A DNA stretch of 8,714 bases from Flavobacteriales bacterium (GTDB taxonomy: Bacteria; Bacteroidota; Bacteroidia; Flavobacteriales_D; Sanyastnellaceae). Each line of letters opens with the position of its first letter. Positions within the stretch are counted from its first letter, which is position 1. The DNA lies in NCBI GenBank assembly GCA_947457325.1, contig CANGVU010000028.1, positions 1-8,714 of the forward strand, read 5' to 3'. Under the pieces are notes generated by a model, which was not told where the DNA came from, searched no databases, and was given only the letters and a program-made list of their open reading frames with translations. Below, in pieces: positions 1-6,610 of the stretch. The translations under genes and the position numbers were made by a program.

Positions 1-308
1 AATTTTTCTAAATCTTCAGTAGATTGAATGAATTGAGATTCCTCGTCATGCAATTTTTTCATGCTTTTGTGGTGCTGTTTTTTTACATCTTCAAAAGCAT
101 TATAAATGGGCCAAAATTTTTCCGCCTCTATCGGGCTGAGATTCAACTCTTTGGTGTAGAAGGCTCTTCTTAAACTTTCTATTTTCTCTTTTTGATGGCC
201 TTCTGGTGGAGGCCCCTCATGCGTTGGTTGGGCCTTAACTAGGATTGCAAGCAAACAGAAAACTACTAGTGTAAGAGCATTTCTTTGAAATTCTTTTTTG
301 TTTTTCAT
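1..308 (-). CDS. Spy/CpxP-like 'sensor of ECF-type sigma factor' protein, partial (C-terminus beyond left edge)
   Basis: I translated this gene by hand from an ATG at 308-306; it stays open for 102 codons to the window edge. It starts with a signal peptide: basic MKNKKEFQR, then a hydrophobic stretch (about residues 11-24) ending VKAQ, so the mature protein is probably periplasmic. The mature part carries the motif FYTKELNLSPIEAEKFWPIY (about residues 49-68), followed by a charged helical segment rich in Lys, His and Glu. This motif is typical of small Bacteroidota proteins annotated as 'sensor of ECF-type sigma factor', which resemble the Spy/CpxP envelope-stress proteins. It is the third gene of a sigma / putative anti-sigma / sensor operon, 11 bases after the stop of its upstream neighbour. 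A role in sensing misfolded protein or metals is inferred from the family. The true length is unknown. Confidence 0.75.
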   Translation of the reverse strand, partial: MKNKKEFQRNALTLVVFCLLAILVKAQPTHEGPPPEGHQKEKIESLRRAFYTKELNLSPIEAEKFWPIYNAFEDVKKQHHKSMKKLHDEESQFIQSTEDLEK

Positions 309-319
309 ATGATTTGTTT

Positions 320-847
320 TTAGAAAGATTCATCAAAATATAATTCCCAATTGATGGCCTCTAAATCCTCATCGGTGAGGGATTCAAGTGCGGTTTCGAA
401 TTGTTGTTTTTTGGGTATGCTGTCTTTTTGGATATGCTCTATTGGAGCAACAGTGATTTTGTTTGTTGTTTCAGAGTTTGTCGAATCAATTTGTAATGTT
501 TTGTAAGCCATTGAATTTTTTCTAATTCCTTGCTGAGCGAATGGCACATTATTACTAGAGGTGAATATTTGATAACAGCTGAAAGCAATGAGAAATAGGG
601 CGGCAATTCCTGATGTGTAAATCCAATATTTATTTAAATTTTTATCTGTTTTGGGCAAATTATTTAGGAGTATTGTTATCCCTTGGAAATCTTGATTCAG
701 TTGAATCCTTTGTAAAATGCAAATGCGTAGCTTATTAAAATATTCTTCTTCAATCAATGGCTCTTTCTTCCATGAATTTAGCTTATCCATCTCATAATTG
801 GAATGCGATTTCATCATTGGATCATCGCTGTTGAATGGTGTAATCAT
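320..847 (-). CDS. One-pass membrane protein, probable anti-sigma factor
   Basis: This 175-residue protein has a cytoplasmic-type charged N-terminal part (1-70), one membrane helix (about 74-95, with the core IAALFLIAF) and an acidic extracytoplasmic C-terminal part ending in a Glu/Asp-rich tail (LTDEDLEAINWELYFDESF). The N-terminal segment with EEEYFNKL resembles the 'P-x-x-YF-x-x-L' pattern common in Bacteroidota membrane proteins encoded next to ECF sigma factors. Its ATG overlaps the TGA of the sigma factor gene (ATGA at 847-844), so the two are translationally coupled, as is usual for sigma/anti-sigma pairs. No zinc-binding HxxxCxxC anti-sigma motif is visible, so it is not a classical ZAS-domain protein. 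The anti-sigma role rests on topology and position, not on a recognised domain. Confidence 0.65.
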   Translation of the reverse strand: MITPFNSDDPMMKSHSNYEMDKLNSWKKEPLIEEEYFNKLRICILQRIQLNQDFQGITILLNNLPKTDKNLNKYWIYTSGIAALFLIAFSCYQIFTSSNNVPFAQQGIRKNSMAYKTLQIDSTNSETTNKITVAPIEHIQKDSIPKKQQFETALESLTDEDLEAINWELYFDESF

Positions 848-1371
848 GTATTCCTTTTTTGAAAAACGACTTTGATTTTTTCAGCTGCGTGGTGGTAAGA
901 TGCTTTTAAAGCCCCTTCTGTGGTTCCTGTAATGGCTGCAATTTCTTGATAGGTTTTTTCTTCAAAGTATCGCAAAATAAAAACGGCTTTTTGTTTTTCA
1001 GGTAATGCGTTCATAGCAATATTTAATTCCTTTAGAATTTCATCGCCGTCAAAAGGAAAATCATTGGATGTATTGGCATGTTGGTCTTGCAACGAGGATG
1101 TTTTTTGTTGTTTTTCGATACTTCTCAATGCCTCTCTATAGGCAATGGTGTGAAGCCATGTAGAAATTTTTGATTGCCCTTTGAATTGATCCCATTTCTC
1201 CCATGCGGTGGTAAATGTGTTTTGACAAATGTCATGGGCATCTTCATGACTGCTCACCATTCTTCGGACAAAATAGTAAATGGGTTTTTGGCAACTCTCA
1301 ACTGCCATTAAGAACTCCCGCTCTTTTTGTTCAGTGCGCGATTTAGTCTCTTTTTGGGGCTGTTGATTCAT
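844..1371 (-). CDS. RNA polymerase ECF-type sigma factor (sigma-70 family, RpoE-like)
   Basis: The product (175 residues) has the size and two-domain layout of an ECF sigma factor. Region 2 covers about residues 25-90 and includes EDAHDICQNTFTTAWEKW and then FKGQSKISTWLHTIAYREAL, the core-binding and -10-recognition helices. Region 4 covers about 118-168: LPEKQKAVFILRYFEEKTYQEIA leads into the helix-turn-helix with GTTEGALKASYHHA. A short polar linker (about 90-115) joins them. The start is ATG at 1371. Earlier in-frame starts were not checked, but the ~23 residues before region 2 are normal for Bacteroidota members. It heads an operon with the putative membrane anti-sigma and the Spy-like protein and diverges from the sugar operon across 100 bases. 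It probably directs an envelope-stress regulon; its target promoters cannot be read from this window. Confidence 0.9.
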   Translation of the reverse strand: MNQQPQKETKSRTEQKEREFLMAVESCQKPIYYFVRRMVSSHEDAHDICQNTFTTAWEKWDQFKGQSKISTWLHTIAYREALRSIEKQQKTSSLQDQHANTSNDFPFDGDEILKELNIAMNALPEKQKAVFILRYFEEKTYQEIAAITGTTEGALKASYHHAAEKIKVVFQKRNT

Positions 1372-1471
1372 GGCTTTTAGAGCGTTGGGAACAAAGAAAG
1401 TTTAAACAGCATTCAGATTTTTTTTCTGTCTTAATTATCTTTAAGTTTGTTCATACCAAAACAGTGAGATT
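1372..1471. other. Divergent intergenic region between the sigma operon and the nonulosonate operon
   Basis: This 100-base AT-rich spacer must hold promoters for both operons. It contains a T-tract (1418-1425), an 8-base palindrome GTTTAAAC (1400-1407) and a short inverted repeat CTTAA/TTAAG (1430-1434 and 1441-1445) overlapping the best plus-strand -7 element. No Shine-Dalgarno sequence precedes either start. No convincing minus-strand TAnnTTTG was found for the sigma factor; the nearest match, TAAACTTTC, has the wrong spacing. Confidence 0.6.
1419..1449 (+). promoter_or_regulatory. Candidate Bacteroidota-type promoter for the nonulosonate operon
   Basis: TAAGTTTG at 1442-1449 matches the Bacteroidota -7 consensus TAnnTTTG exactly. 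A T-rich block (TTTT at 1419-1422) lies 19 bases upstream, where the -33 TTTG element would sit. Transcription would start near 1455, giving a leader of about 16 bases before the ATG at 1472. The -33 match is weak, so this is a prediction from consensus only. Confidence 0.4.
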
Positions 1472-2512
1472 ATGGGAGTATATGTTATCGGAGAAATTGG
1501 TCAAAATCACAATGGTTCTTTGGATTTAGCCAAGCTATTGGTTGAGATCGCGGCACGTCCAATTAAGGAAAATTTATTCAACTTGCCTTTGCGCCCAATG
1601 AATGCCGTCAAGCTTACCAAAAGAGATTTGAAGGAAGAGCTTTCGCAATCGCAAATGAACAAACCTTATGAGAGTTTGCACTCTTTTGGCCGCACTTATG
1701 GCGAGCATCGAGAAGCACTTGAGTTAACTGATGAAGAGCATTATGAAGTATACAAACACGCCAAGTCATTGGGTTTGGATTTTGTCGAAACACTGTGTGC
1801 GGTAGGATGTCTGAGCATGTTGCGTTTTTTTACACCAGACAAATTAAAGGTGGCCAGCAGAGATTTGACCAATCTCCCATTGCTGCAAGCTTTGGCTGAA
1901 ACACGAATTCCCATCATCCTATCAACGGGCATGGCAGGCAAGAAGGAGCTAGATGAAGCTTTGAAAGTCATACACCGTTATCATGGTGATATTTCTATTT
2001 TGCATTGTGTTTCCCAGTATCCAACTGAGCCGCGCAATGTGAATTTGAATACATTGAAATATTTGCAAGCCCACTATTCCAATTATACCATTGGATACAG
2101 TGATCACACCATCGGAATTGCAACTCCTGTTGCTGCGGTGGCAATGGGTGCCCAGATTATAGAGAAACACATCACGTTGGATCGAAATATGAAAGGGACT
2201 GATCAAGCAGGTTCATTGGGGATTGATGGAATGAATAGGATGGTTAGGGACATTCGATTATTGGAGATGCAAATGGGCGTGGAAGATATTTTTATTTCCG
2301 ATGGAGTAGAGGCCGCCAAGTTTAAGCTGGAGCGTTCCATTGCCACCAAAAGAGCAATCAAGGCTGGTGAAGTTATTCAAGGATCAGATTTGCACATGCT
2401 TTCACCCGGAGATGGGTTCAAATGGTTGGACAGAGACTTGGTCATTGGTAAAACATTGGTCATGGATATGCCGGCGGATGAAATTATTTATCCCAATATG
2501 ATTCAGTCATGA
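1472..2512 (+). CDS. neuB: NeuB-family sialic/nonulosonic acid synthase (probable KDN-9-P or Neu5Ac-9-P synthase)
   Basis: The enzyme would condense phosphoenolpyruvate with a mannose-type sugar (here probably the 6-phosphate) to form a nine-carbon 2-keto-3-deoxy acid in the cytoplasm. It opens with the NeuB signature EIGQNHNGS (residues 8-16). The TIM-barrel motifs follow in order: MNAVKLTKRDL, DFVETLCA, KVASRDLTNLPLL, ILSTGMA, LHCVSQYPT, then YSDHTIGIA (209-217) and EKHITLDR (231-238). The last ~70 residues, with RSIATKRAIKAGEVIQGSDL, form the SAF/antifreeze-like domain that closes the active site in NeuB dimers. The length (346) is normal. The first part differs from the common NeuB type: AVKL replaces AVKFQ after a longer RPIKENLFNLPLRP stretch, a variant I associate with the KDN-9-P branch (from memory). 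The ATG overlaps no gene upstream. Its stop overlaps the phosphatase start (ATGA, 2509-2512). Exact substrate is inferred from the phosphatase partner. Confidence 0.88.
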   Translation: MGVYVIGEIGQNHNGSLDLAKLLVEIAARPIKENLFNLPLRPMNAVKLTKRDLKEELSQSQMNKPYESLHSFGRTYGEHREALELTDEEHYEVYKHAKSLGLDFVETLCAVGCLSMLRFFTPDKLKVASRDLTNLPLLQALAETRIPIILSTGMAGKKELDEALKVIHRYHGDISILHCVSQYPTEPRNVNLNTLKYLQAHYSNYTIGYSDHTIGIATPVAAVAMGAQIIEKHITLDRNMKGTDQAGSLGIDGMNRMVRDIRLLEMQMGVEDIFISDGVEAAKFKLERSIATKRAIKAGEVIQGSDLHMLSPGDGFKWLDRDLVIGKTLVMDMPADEIIYPNMIQS

Positions 2513-3027
2513 GACAGAATCCACTCTTGCCCAAGGTAGTTTTTACAGACATTGATGGTGTTTGGACGGATGGGGGCATGTACTATGATCAAACGGGCAA
2601 TGAGTGGAAAAAGTTCAATACCAGAGATTCTGCTGCCATTTTGTTTTTGAGGCAATTGGATATTCCTGTAGTGGTGATAACAGGTGAGGATACCGATATC
2701 ATGCGAAGGAGAGCAGAGAAATTAAAATTGAATTTCGTATACCATGGCGTAAAAGATAAAGTAGCTGTTGCCAAGTCGTTTTGTGATGCACACAATATTC
2801 AATGGAATGAGGCAGCATTTATCGGGGATGATTTGCTGGATATTCCACTCTTGAAATTGGTAGGGTTTTCAGGTTGTCCTGCAGATGCGCCAACCTACAT
2901 CCAAGCCATGGTTAAAAAAGTATCGAGTAAAAAAGGTGGTGAAGGAGCCTTCAGAGATTTTGTCGAAGAATTGTTGATGGACTCAGGTACTTGGGAGGAG
3001 GTAATCAAACATTGGACTAACAAATGA
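2509..3027 (+). CDS. HAD-family phosphatase, probable KDN-9-phosphate / Neu5Ac-9-phosphate phosphatase (KdsC-like)
   Basis: This 172-residue protein is a small capless C0-type HAD phosphatase that works as a tetramer in its family. Catalytic motifs are complete: nucleophile D14 and acid/base D16 in FTDIDGVWTDGG, motif II T58 in VITGE, motif III K84 in GVKDKVAVAK, and the metal-binding GDDLLD (106-111). The C-terminal KKGGEGAFRDF segment is the arm that caps a neighbouring subunit's active site in KdsC-type enzymes. Compared from memory with Bacteroides thetaiotaomicron BT1713, a characterised KDN-9-P phosphatase, the segment DGGMYYDQTGNEWKKFNT is nearly identical. The BT1713 specificity residues Glu56, Arg64 and Lys67 have counterparts E60, R68 and K71. 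That argues against Kdo-8-phosphate as the main substrate. Its partner is the upstream NeuB. Its stop overlaps the next gene (ATGA, 3024-3027). Confidence 0.88.
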   Translation: MRQNPLLPKVVFTDIDGVWTDGGMYYDQTGNEWKKFNTRDSAAILFLRQLDIPVVVITGEDTDIMRRRAEKLKLNFVYHGVKDKVAVAKSFCDAHNIQWNEAAFIGDDLLDIPLLKLVGFSGCPADAPTYIQAMVKKVSSKKGGEGAFRDFVEELLMDSGTWEEVIKHWTNK

Positions 3028-4358
3028 ATGCATTGATCATTGTCCTAAAAGCAATTTGGATATTTGTCAAAGTCTTTTGTTTTGGTGTATTTAAAGTCAA
3101 TAATTCTTTGGGTTGGACGTGGAAAAAGTGGATGCAAGGACATACTTTTAGAACTACGGGTCAGAACTCAAAGACTGATATAATGGCAGTGCCACGCTAT
3201 TGGGTAAGGGCTGTCAAGAAAATCTTTGACAATAGAAATCTCCCAGTTGTTCATCAAGAAGAAATGATTTATTGCCAAGCATCTTCACAAGAGGCGCAGT
3301 TTTCAAATTATCTTAAGGCAGTAACAGGAAAGGATTTAAAGTTTCTGATTTATCGAGACTATACCCCGCATGGAATGGGAATATTGAATAAGTTGCTTTT
3401 GTTTTTATTAGTGAGTTTAGTGGCTATTGTATTGTTTATTTCTTCTTTTTTTGCTCAACACAAATCGCGATTGGGATTAATGTTGTTGCAATGGGTTGAG
3501 AATGTTCTGTTGTTCAATGTTTGTTTCCGTTGGGGTGTCCAGAAGCTCTATTTCTTTGGCGGTTATGAGAATGACTCATGCTTCACGGGTTTATTAGCCC
3601 GCTCAATGAATGTGCACTTGGTCACTGTTCCATCAGCCAATCCCATCCGAAATTTCTACCAGCAAGTGGTTACTGATACTTTTGTGATAACAGCAGATTT
3701 TCAAAATGCAGAGTATGAAAAATACCAACACCAGTGGCTTTGTGGTCATTTAGAGCAATGGCCGTTTATAGAGTTTTCAAAACTAACTCCTTATTTGAAA
3801 GGAGACAAAAGCACAGATAAAAAGGCTATTGGCTTTTTGTCTCGTGGCGCTTGGTTAAGAAAGAAGAGAGCTGTTCATGCCCAAAATAATAACCGTGATT
3901 TTGAATATGAAGAACGATGTATGAATGCGTTACGAAACTTTTTAAAAGCTCATTCATCTTATACACTGGTCATTCTTCCACATCCAATGGAGTGCCACAA
4001 ACCAGAGTTGAAACAAGAGGCAATAGCTTACTACAATGATTATTTCTCTGGTTTGAAAATTGTTTTTTATGACAAGGGTTTGAAATCTTATCAGTGTTTC
4101 TCAGATGTGGATGTAACGGTAACAGCCATTTCAAGTGCAAATATTGAGAGACTATATTGTGGATACAAGGCCGTGTTTGCTCCATTGGGAGCTGAAATGG
4201 AGTTTTTCTCAGGCTCTACTTTGGACAATATTGTTTGCAGAACAGAAGAGAATTTTGACAAGATGCTATCAGATATTCTCTCCAAAAATGAAGAAGAATT
4301 TTTCCAATATTACCAATTGCAGCCTTATCGATTTGATTCCATCAGAACTCAGCGTTGA
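3024..4358 (+). CDS. Unrecognised membrane-associated protein, probable GT-B glycosyltransferase (polysialyltransferase-like)
   Basis: I do not recognise this 444-residue protein as a named family. Hydrophobic segments lie at about 2-24, 122-144 (LLLFLLVSLVAIVLFISSFF) and perhaps 150-168, so it is probably membrane-bound. The second half looks like the donor-binding half of a GT-B enzyme: KAIGFLSRGAWLRKKR (267-282), helix, then VILPHPME (316-323), KIVFYD (345-350), FSDVDVTVTAISSANIERL (359-377), YCGYKAVFAPLG (378-389). The His-Pro pair (320-321) and the Ser-Ser/Glu stretch near 370-375 recall bacterial polysialyltransferases and CDP-glycerol transferases, which share an HP motif; the E/D-D/E-G motif of polysialyltransferases is not evident. 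It is translationally coupled to the phosphatase, so it probably transfers or handles the nonulosonic acid on a surface glycan. It ends 17 bases inside the convergent asnS. Confidence 0.5.
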   Translation: MNALIIVLKAIWIFVKVFCFGVFKVNNSLGWTWKKWMQGHTFRTTGQNSKTDIMAVPRYWVRAVKKIFDNRNLPVVHQEEMIYCQASSQEAQFSNYLKAVTGKDLKFLIYRDYTPHGMGILNKLLLFLLVSLVAIVLFISSFFAQHKSRLGLMLLQWVENVLLFNVCFRWGVQKLYFFGGYENDSCFTGLLARSMNVHLVTVPSANPIRNFYQQVVTDTFVITADFQNAEYEKYQHQWLCGHLEQWPFIEFSKLTPYLKGDKSTDKKAIGFLSRGAWLRKKRAVHAQNNNRDFEYEERCMNALRNFLKAHSSYTLVILPHPMECHKPELKQEAIAYYNDYFSGLKIVFYDKGLKSYQCFSDVDVTVTAISSANIERLYCGYKAVFAPLGAEMEFFSGSTLDNIVCRTEENFDKMLSDILSKNEEEFFQYYQLQPYRFDSIRTQR

Positions 4359-5772
4359 GCGGTGTTCTTGGGAATGGAATAACATCTCGGATGTTGCTCA
4401 TTCCAGTGGCATACATCACCATGCGCTCAAAGCCTAAACCAAATCCAGCATGAGGACATGTGCCAAACTTGCGCGTTTCCAAATACCACCAAATGTGCTC
4501 CTCAGGGATGTTGAATTGTTTGCACTTTTCGAGCAGCACATCGTATCGCTCTTCTCGTTGTGAACCGCCAATAATCTCACCAATACCTGGGACCAACATA
4601 TCCATGGCCGCTACCGTTTTACCGTCTTCATTGAGACGCATATAGAATGCCTTGATGGCTGCTGGATATCCAGTGATGATAACTGGCTTCTGGAAATGTT
4701 TTTCTACCAAATAACGTTCGTGTTCACTTTGCAAGTCAATCCCCCAACTGACATCATATTTGAATTTCTTCTTCTTATAATGATTGGAGTTCATTAAAAT
4801 GTCAATGGCTTCAGTGTAGGTGATGCGCTCAAAAGGACTTTCTACTACAAATTTTAATCTTTCAATCAATGGAGCGCTTTGTCTCTCCTCTTGTGGTTTT
4901 GATTTGTCTTCTTGTTGTTCTCTTTCTTGCAAAAATGTAAGATCTTCCAAAGCATTTTCCAAAACATGGTTGAGACAGAATTTTAGAAAGGCCTCAGCCA
5001 AGTCCATGTTGTCATAAATGTCATTGAAGGCAACCTCAGGTTCAATCATCCAAAACTCAGCCAAGTGGCGTGAAGTATTGGAATTCTCAGCACGAAACGT
5101 TGGTCCAAAAGTGTAGACTTTTCCCAAAGCCAATGCGGCTAACTCAGCTTCTAGCTGCCCGGAAACAGTAAGGTTAGCAGATTTACCAAAGAAATCTTGG
5201 CTGTGGTCTACATGGCCGTTTTCATCTTTGGGAATCTGGTTAAGGTCAAGCGTTGTAACCTTGAACATTTCACCGGCCCCCTCCGCATCACTTCCTGTAA
5301 TAATAGGAGTATGCAGATAATAAAAACCACGGTCATTGAAGAATTTATTGACAGCAAATGCAAGATGGTGTCTCACTCTGAAAACCGCGCTGAAGGTTGA
5401 AGTTCTGAAACGCAAATGCGCCTTTTCTCTGAGAAACTCCAAGCTGTGTTTTTTCATTTGAATGGGGAACTCATTGGGGTCGCAATCGCCTAGAATGGTC
5501 AACGAATGACCGATGACTTCTACGCTTTGTCCCTTGCCAAGGCTCTCCTGAACAATTCCGTCTACAGAAACGGAAGTGCCAGTATACAATCGTTTTCTTA
5601 GATCTTCTGGCGTTTGTTCAGGGTTTAGTACAACCTGAATATTGCGCAGTGTCGAACCATCATTGATGGTCAAGAATTGGTCATTTCTAAAGGTTTTTAC
5701 CCAGCCTTTGATGTTGACTTCTTTGCCAATTTCGGCTTGATCTAAAATGTGGATGATTTCTGTGCGCTTCAT
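4342..5772 (-). CDS. asnS: Asparaginyl-tRNA synthetase (AsnRS, class IIb)
   Basis: AsnRS charges tRNA-Asn with asparagine using ATP. I chose the ATG at 5772 (MKRTEIIHIL, 476 residues), which matches how family members begin. The frame extends three codons further to a TTG at 5781, but that start is less likely. The N-terminal OB-fold anticodon-binding domain covers about 15-105 (GWVKTFRNDQFLTINDGS). The catalytic core has motif 2, FRAENSNTSRHLAEFWMIEPE, from about 226, and motif 3, GFGLGFERMV, from about 443, then the conserved NIRDVIPFPRTP near the C-terminus. The class IIb core is interrupted by a charged insertion (about 281-303, rich in Glu/Gln/Lys) followed by a helical segment, as seen in other Bacteroidota AsnRS. 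NIRDVIPF and the Asn-type motifs separate it from AspRS. It lies 29 bases after the ABC ATPase on the same strand and may be co-transcribed or use its own promoter. Confidence 0.97.
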   Translation of the reverse strand: MKRTEIIHILDQAEIGKEVNIKGWVKTFRNDQFLTINDGSTLRNIQVVLNPEQTPEDLRKRLYTGTSVSVDGIVQESLGKGQSVEVIGHSLTILGDCDPNEFPIQMKKHSLEFLREKAHLRFRTSTFSAVFRVRHHLAFAVNKFFNDRGFYYLHTPIITGSDAEGAGEMFKVTTLDLNQIPKDENGHVDHSQDFFGKSANLTVSGQLEAELAALALGKVYTFGPTFRAENSNTSRHLAEFWMIEPEVAFNDIYDNMDLAEAFLKFCLNHVLENALEDLTFLQEREQQEDKSKPQEERQSAPLIERLKFVVESPFERITYTEAIDILMNSNHYKKKKFKYDVSWGIDLQSEHERYLVEKHFQKPVIITGYPAAIKAFYMRLNEDGKTVAAMDMLVPGIGEIIGGSQREERYDVLLEKCKQFNIPEEHIWWYLETRKFGTCPHAGFGLGFERMVMYATGMSNIRDVIPFPRTPLNAEF

Positions 5773-5788
5773 ATTCTTCAATGAGGCA

Positions 5789-5796
5789 CAAATTTA
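5789..5796 (-). promoter_or_regulatory. Candidate -7 promoter element for asnS
   Basis: On the minus strand, 5796 to 5789 reads TAAATTTG, an exact match to the Bacteroidota -7 consensus TAnnTTTG. It would start transcription near 5783, about 11 bases before the asnS ATG. No good -33 TTTG lies at the right distance; the nearest TTG is 26 bases upstream, inside the ABC ATPase gene. It could give asnS its own promoter in addition to read-through from the ATPase gene. Confidence 0.35.
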
Positions 5797-5801
5797 ATCA
5801 A

Positions 5802-6500
5802 TTATAAATGAACAGGGGTATTCAATTTTTCTGTTTCAATTTTGCCATCGCGCATGCGGATGATGCGATGAGCATGTGATGCGATATCCTCTTCATGGGT
5901 AACCAGTATTACCGTATTACCCAAGTCGTGAATGTCTTGAAAAAGTCGCATGATTTCATGGGAGGTTTTAGTGTCCAAATTACCTGTGGGTTCATCGGCC
6001 AAAATAATGGAAGGTTTATTGACCAATGCACGAGCCACAGCAACCCGTTGTCGCTGTCCTCCGGAAAGTTCATTGGGTTTATGCAGCATGCGGTTGCCAA
6101 GTCCAACTTGTTCCAACACATCTTTGGCACGCTTCAATCTCTTTTCTTCAGTCCAGCCCGCATAAACAAGAGGCAAGGCTACATTCTCAAGTGCTGTGTA
6201 TTTGGGCAAAAGATTGAAAGTTTGAAACACAAAGCCAATTTCTTTATTGCGTATTTCTGCTAGTTCATTGTCTGTTAAAGTAGAAACATTGGGTCCATTT
6301 AAGAAATAATCCCCGGAAGTGGGTCTGTCTAAACAACCCAGAATATTCATTAAAGTTGATTTTCCTGAACCTGAAGGTCCCATGAGTGCAACATATTGAT
6401 TTTTGAGTATTTCTAAATCCACCCCATTTAAGGCATTTACCGTCTCTTCACCGATGGTATAGCTCTTGGTGAGACCTTCTATTTTAATCAGTGCACTCAT
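5802..6500 (-). CDS. LolD/MacB-type ABC transporter ATP-binding protein
   Basis: This 232-residue protein is a stand-alone ABC ATPase of the LolD/MacB (lipoprotein release / macrolide export) group, which drives a membrane permease of the FtsX-like fold. Motifs are complete: Walker [10 protein letters not shown] (41-49), Q-loop Q93 in [10 protein letters not shown], signature [15 protein letters not shown] (145-159), Walker [13 protein letters not shown] (165-176, catalytic E170) and the switch histidine H202 in LVTHEED. The [17 protein letters not shown] segment is characteristic of this group rather than of amino-acid or drug importers. The start [14 protein letters not shown] fits the family. 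No partner permease lies in the window: asnS follows downstream and an unrelated secreted protein diverges upstream. The substrate therefore cannot be told, and I give no gene symbol. Confidence 0.9.
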   Translation of the reverse strand: MSALIKIEGLTKSYTIGEETVNALNGVDLEILKNQYVALMGPSGSGKSTLMNILGCLDRPTSGDYFLNGPNVSTLTDNELAEIRNKEIGFVFQTFNLLPKYTALENVALPLVYAGWTEEKRLKRAKDVLEQVGLGNRMLHKPNELSGGQRQRVAVARALVNKPSIILADEPTGNLDTKTSHEIMRLFQDIHDLGNTVILVTHEEDIASHAHRIIRMRDGKIETEKLNTPVHL

Positions 6501-6610
6501 GCTTCAAATGTACTCCTAAATGCTACGGTTGAGTGGAGGGAAATGCTTTTTTAACGGACTATGCAACCAATGATGTATCTTTAGGCTCTTAAGTATGTGA
6601 ATCAAAACTT
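6501..6610. other. Divergent intergenic region between the ABC ATPase and the secreted protein gene
   Basis: These 110 bases should hold two divergent promoters. On the plus strand, TATCTTTA at 6576-6583 is a 7-of-8 match to TAnnTTTG, about 27 bases before the secreted protein's ATG, but without a well-placed -33 element. On the minus strand, TACATTTG (6512-6505) is an exact match but lies only four bases before the ATPase start. The bases just before the ATG at 6611 are A-rich (AATCAAAACTT), typical of Bacteroidota initiation regions without a Shine-Dalgarno sequence. Confidence 0.5.

Noticed and set aside
1400..1407. GTTTAAAC palindrome considered as an operator.
   Set aside because: An 8-base AT-rich palindrome is expected by chance in such sequence and no second copy was seen.
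1741..2206. Two antisense open frames within neuB.
   Set aside because: They have no recognisable motifs and no plausible initiation context, and lie opposite a clearly coding, conserved gene.
4371..4404. Hairpin-forming sequence (GGAATG/CATTCC outer arms, AACATC/GATGTT inner arms, 3-base loop) just past the end of the plus-strand operon, considered as a terminator.
   Set aside because: It lies in the asnS codons for the strongly conserved MSNIRDVIPF segment, has mismatched inner joints and no T-tract follows, so protein constraint explains it.
4135..4437. 100-codon plus-strand frame crossing the end of the glycosyltransferase-like gene.
   Set aside because: It overlaps two real genes in other frames and shows no protein-like pattern.
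5773..5781. TTG start that would lengthen AsnRS by three residues.
   Set aside because: The ATG at 5772 gives the N-terminus usual for the family.
5895..6263. 122-codon plus-strand frame opposite the ABC ATPase, plus shorter ones nearby.
   Set aside because: They mirror the conserved ATPase codons, are cysteine- and phenylalanine-rich without domain features, and overlap each other in different frames.
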